DNA of 64,000 nucleotides from Flagellimonas chongwuensis (GTDB lineage: Bacteria; Bacteroidota; Bacteroidia; Flavobacteriales; Flavobacteriaceae), in contig NZ_WYET01000003.1 in NCBI RefSeq assembly GCF_013376415.1, positions 124,001 through 188,000 on the forward strand, given 5' to 3'. The notes below the pieces were generated by a model, which saw only the letters and a list, made by a program, of their open reading frames with translations, was not told where the DNA came from and did not search any database. Made by a program: the position numbers and the translations under genes. This document shows, in pieces, positions 63,585-64,000 of the stretch (the stretch's first letter is position 1; each line of letters opens with the position of its first letter).

Positions 63585-63944
63585 TCAACCTAAATTGTTG
63601 AGCTCTTGTTGAAGCTTTTTGGTTAATCCGGATACGACCAAATCATAGGAATGGTCAACTAAATCATTAATCAATTCAGGTGGGAGTTGTTCCATAAACA
63701 ATGTGTTCCAATGCTTTTTACTCATGTGGTAACCCGGTATAATGGCACCATCGTGTTCCTCTCGGAGCTCCTCGCTTCTTTCGGGGTCGCACTTTAAATT
63801 ACATTGGGACGGGAGCCGTTCCAAAGGGACCAGGGCAAACATTTTCCCCATTACCTTAAATACCAAAGTATGGGCATCAAAAGGCAATTCCTCTGCCACT
63901 CCCTTTTTGCTCAGGCAAAGTTCCCTAAGCTCCTCTACATTCAT
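63585..63944 (-). CDS. YjbR/MmcQ-like small protein
   Basis: 119 residues from the ATG at 63944, which overlaps the TGA of an upstream gene (ATGA), fixing the start against an in-frame ATG further up (63986). The MmcQ/YjbR (CyaY-like fold) pattern is visible: LRELCLSKKGVAEELPFD, LVFKVMGKMFALVPLE, KCDPERSEELRE and MSKKHWNTLFME, ending with YDLVVSGLTKK. Such proteins are often annotated as DNA-binding, but the biological role is unclear. Followed by the MutS-like gene after 6 bp. Confidence 0.88.
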   Translation of the reverse strand: MNVEELRELCLSKKGVAEELPFDAHTLVFKVMGKMFALVPLERLPSQCNLKCDPERSEELREEHDGAIIPGYHMSKKHWNTLFMEQLPPELINDLVDHSYDLVVSGLTKKLQQELNNLG

Positions 63945-64000
63945 TGTTGTATTCCCTCGGAGTCGTAAACAATGACCTTTTCCCACAGGTCTTCACACTC
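63941..64000 (-). CDS. C-terminal end of an unidentified gene (runs off window)
   Basis: On the minus strand from the right edge, an open frame of 19 codons ends with TGA at 63943-63941, overlapping the start of the YjbR gene. The visible end reads ECEDLWEKVIVYDSEGIQQ. The coupled ATGA overlap shows that it is a real gene end. It is too short to identify. Confidence 0.5.
   Translation of the reverse strand, partial: ECEDLWEKVIVYDSEGIQQ

Noticed and set aside
1-64000. CRISPR array or insertion sequence
   Set aside because: I found no regularly spaced direct repeats and no transposase-like protein.

Overview
The window looks like chromosomal DNA of a marine-type member of the Flavobacteriaceae (Bacteroidota), possibly near Muricauda/Allomuricauda; the genus is a guess. 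Support: promoters of the TAnnTTTG type, weak Shine-Dalgarno signals, a fused CcoNO oxidase subunit, a TonB receptor with DUF4249 partner, a type IX secretion (T9SS type B) C-terminus, a TamB/TamA pair and moderate to low GC. Gene density is high. I see no prophage, IS element, CRISPR array or rRNA.

Layout. 1-3,000 (mostly minus): partial ExbB, tRNA-Ser(GGA), asparaginase, TatD, a lipoprotein. 3,000-9,300: retropepsin-like protease, 2-oxoglutarate dehydrogenase E2/E1 (sucB, sucA), a NagX-like acetyltransferase. 8,900-12,800: sugar/envelope genes (DegT aminotransferase, galE, KDO transferase). 12,800-19,250: sugar porter, a 49-residue membrane protein, lipoprotein, ribosome-hibernation factor, phosphofructokinase, universal stress protein, ROK kinase. 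19,400-37,300: a microaerobic/low-oxygen block with TonB, HemN, two more stress proteins, the cco (cbb3 oxidase) assembly and structural operon, a copper P-type ATPase, a Crp/Fnr regulator, a threonine/serine dehydratase and a response regulator/PAS histidine kinase pair. 37,870-44,370: a TonB-dependent receptor operon with DUF4249 and an MG2-like protein. 44,560-48,100: four exported proteins with fibre-like, C1q-like and T9SS type-B domains. 48,130-64,000: tRNA-Leu(UAG), M20 dipeptidase, PhnA-like protein, a BlaI/M56 sensor pair, a DUF4407 protein, TamB and TamA, a membrane-anchored MutS-like ATPase and a YjbR/MmcQ protein.

The strongest unifying signal is a set of eight FNR-type dyads (TGAY-N4-RTCA; seven begin TGAC, one TGAT). 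Each lies 49-65 bp from a start codon. In most cases 23-24 bp separate the dyad from a TAnnTTTR -7 element, which is class II activator geometry (dyad centred near -41.5). They serve hpf, usp, tonB, hemN, the ccoS-NO-Q-P-G-H operon, fixI, the fnr gene itself (one dyad shared divergently with fixI), another usp, and the response regulator/kinase pair. I read this as a local low-oxygen regulon run by the Crp/Fnr protein encoded at 32690-33379.

A second clear circuit is the BlaI-type repressor at 50409. A TACA-N2-TGTA operator overlaps its promoter, and it is followed by an M56 sensor peptidase that carries an apparent ExbD-like periplasmic domain.
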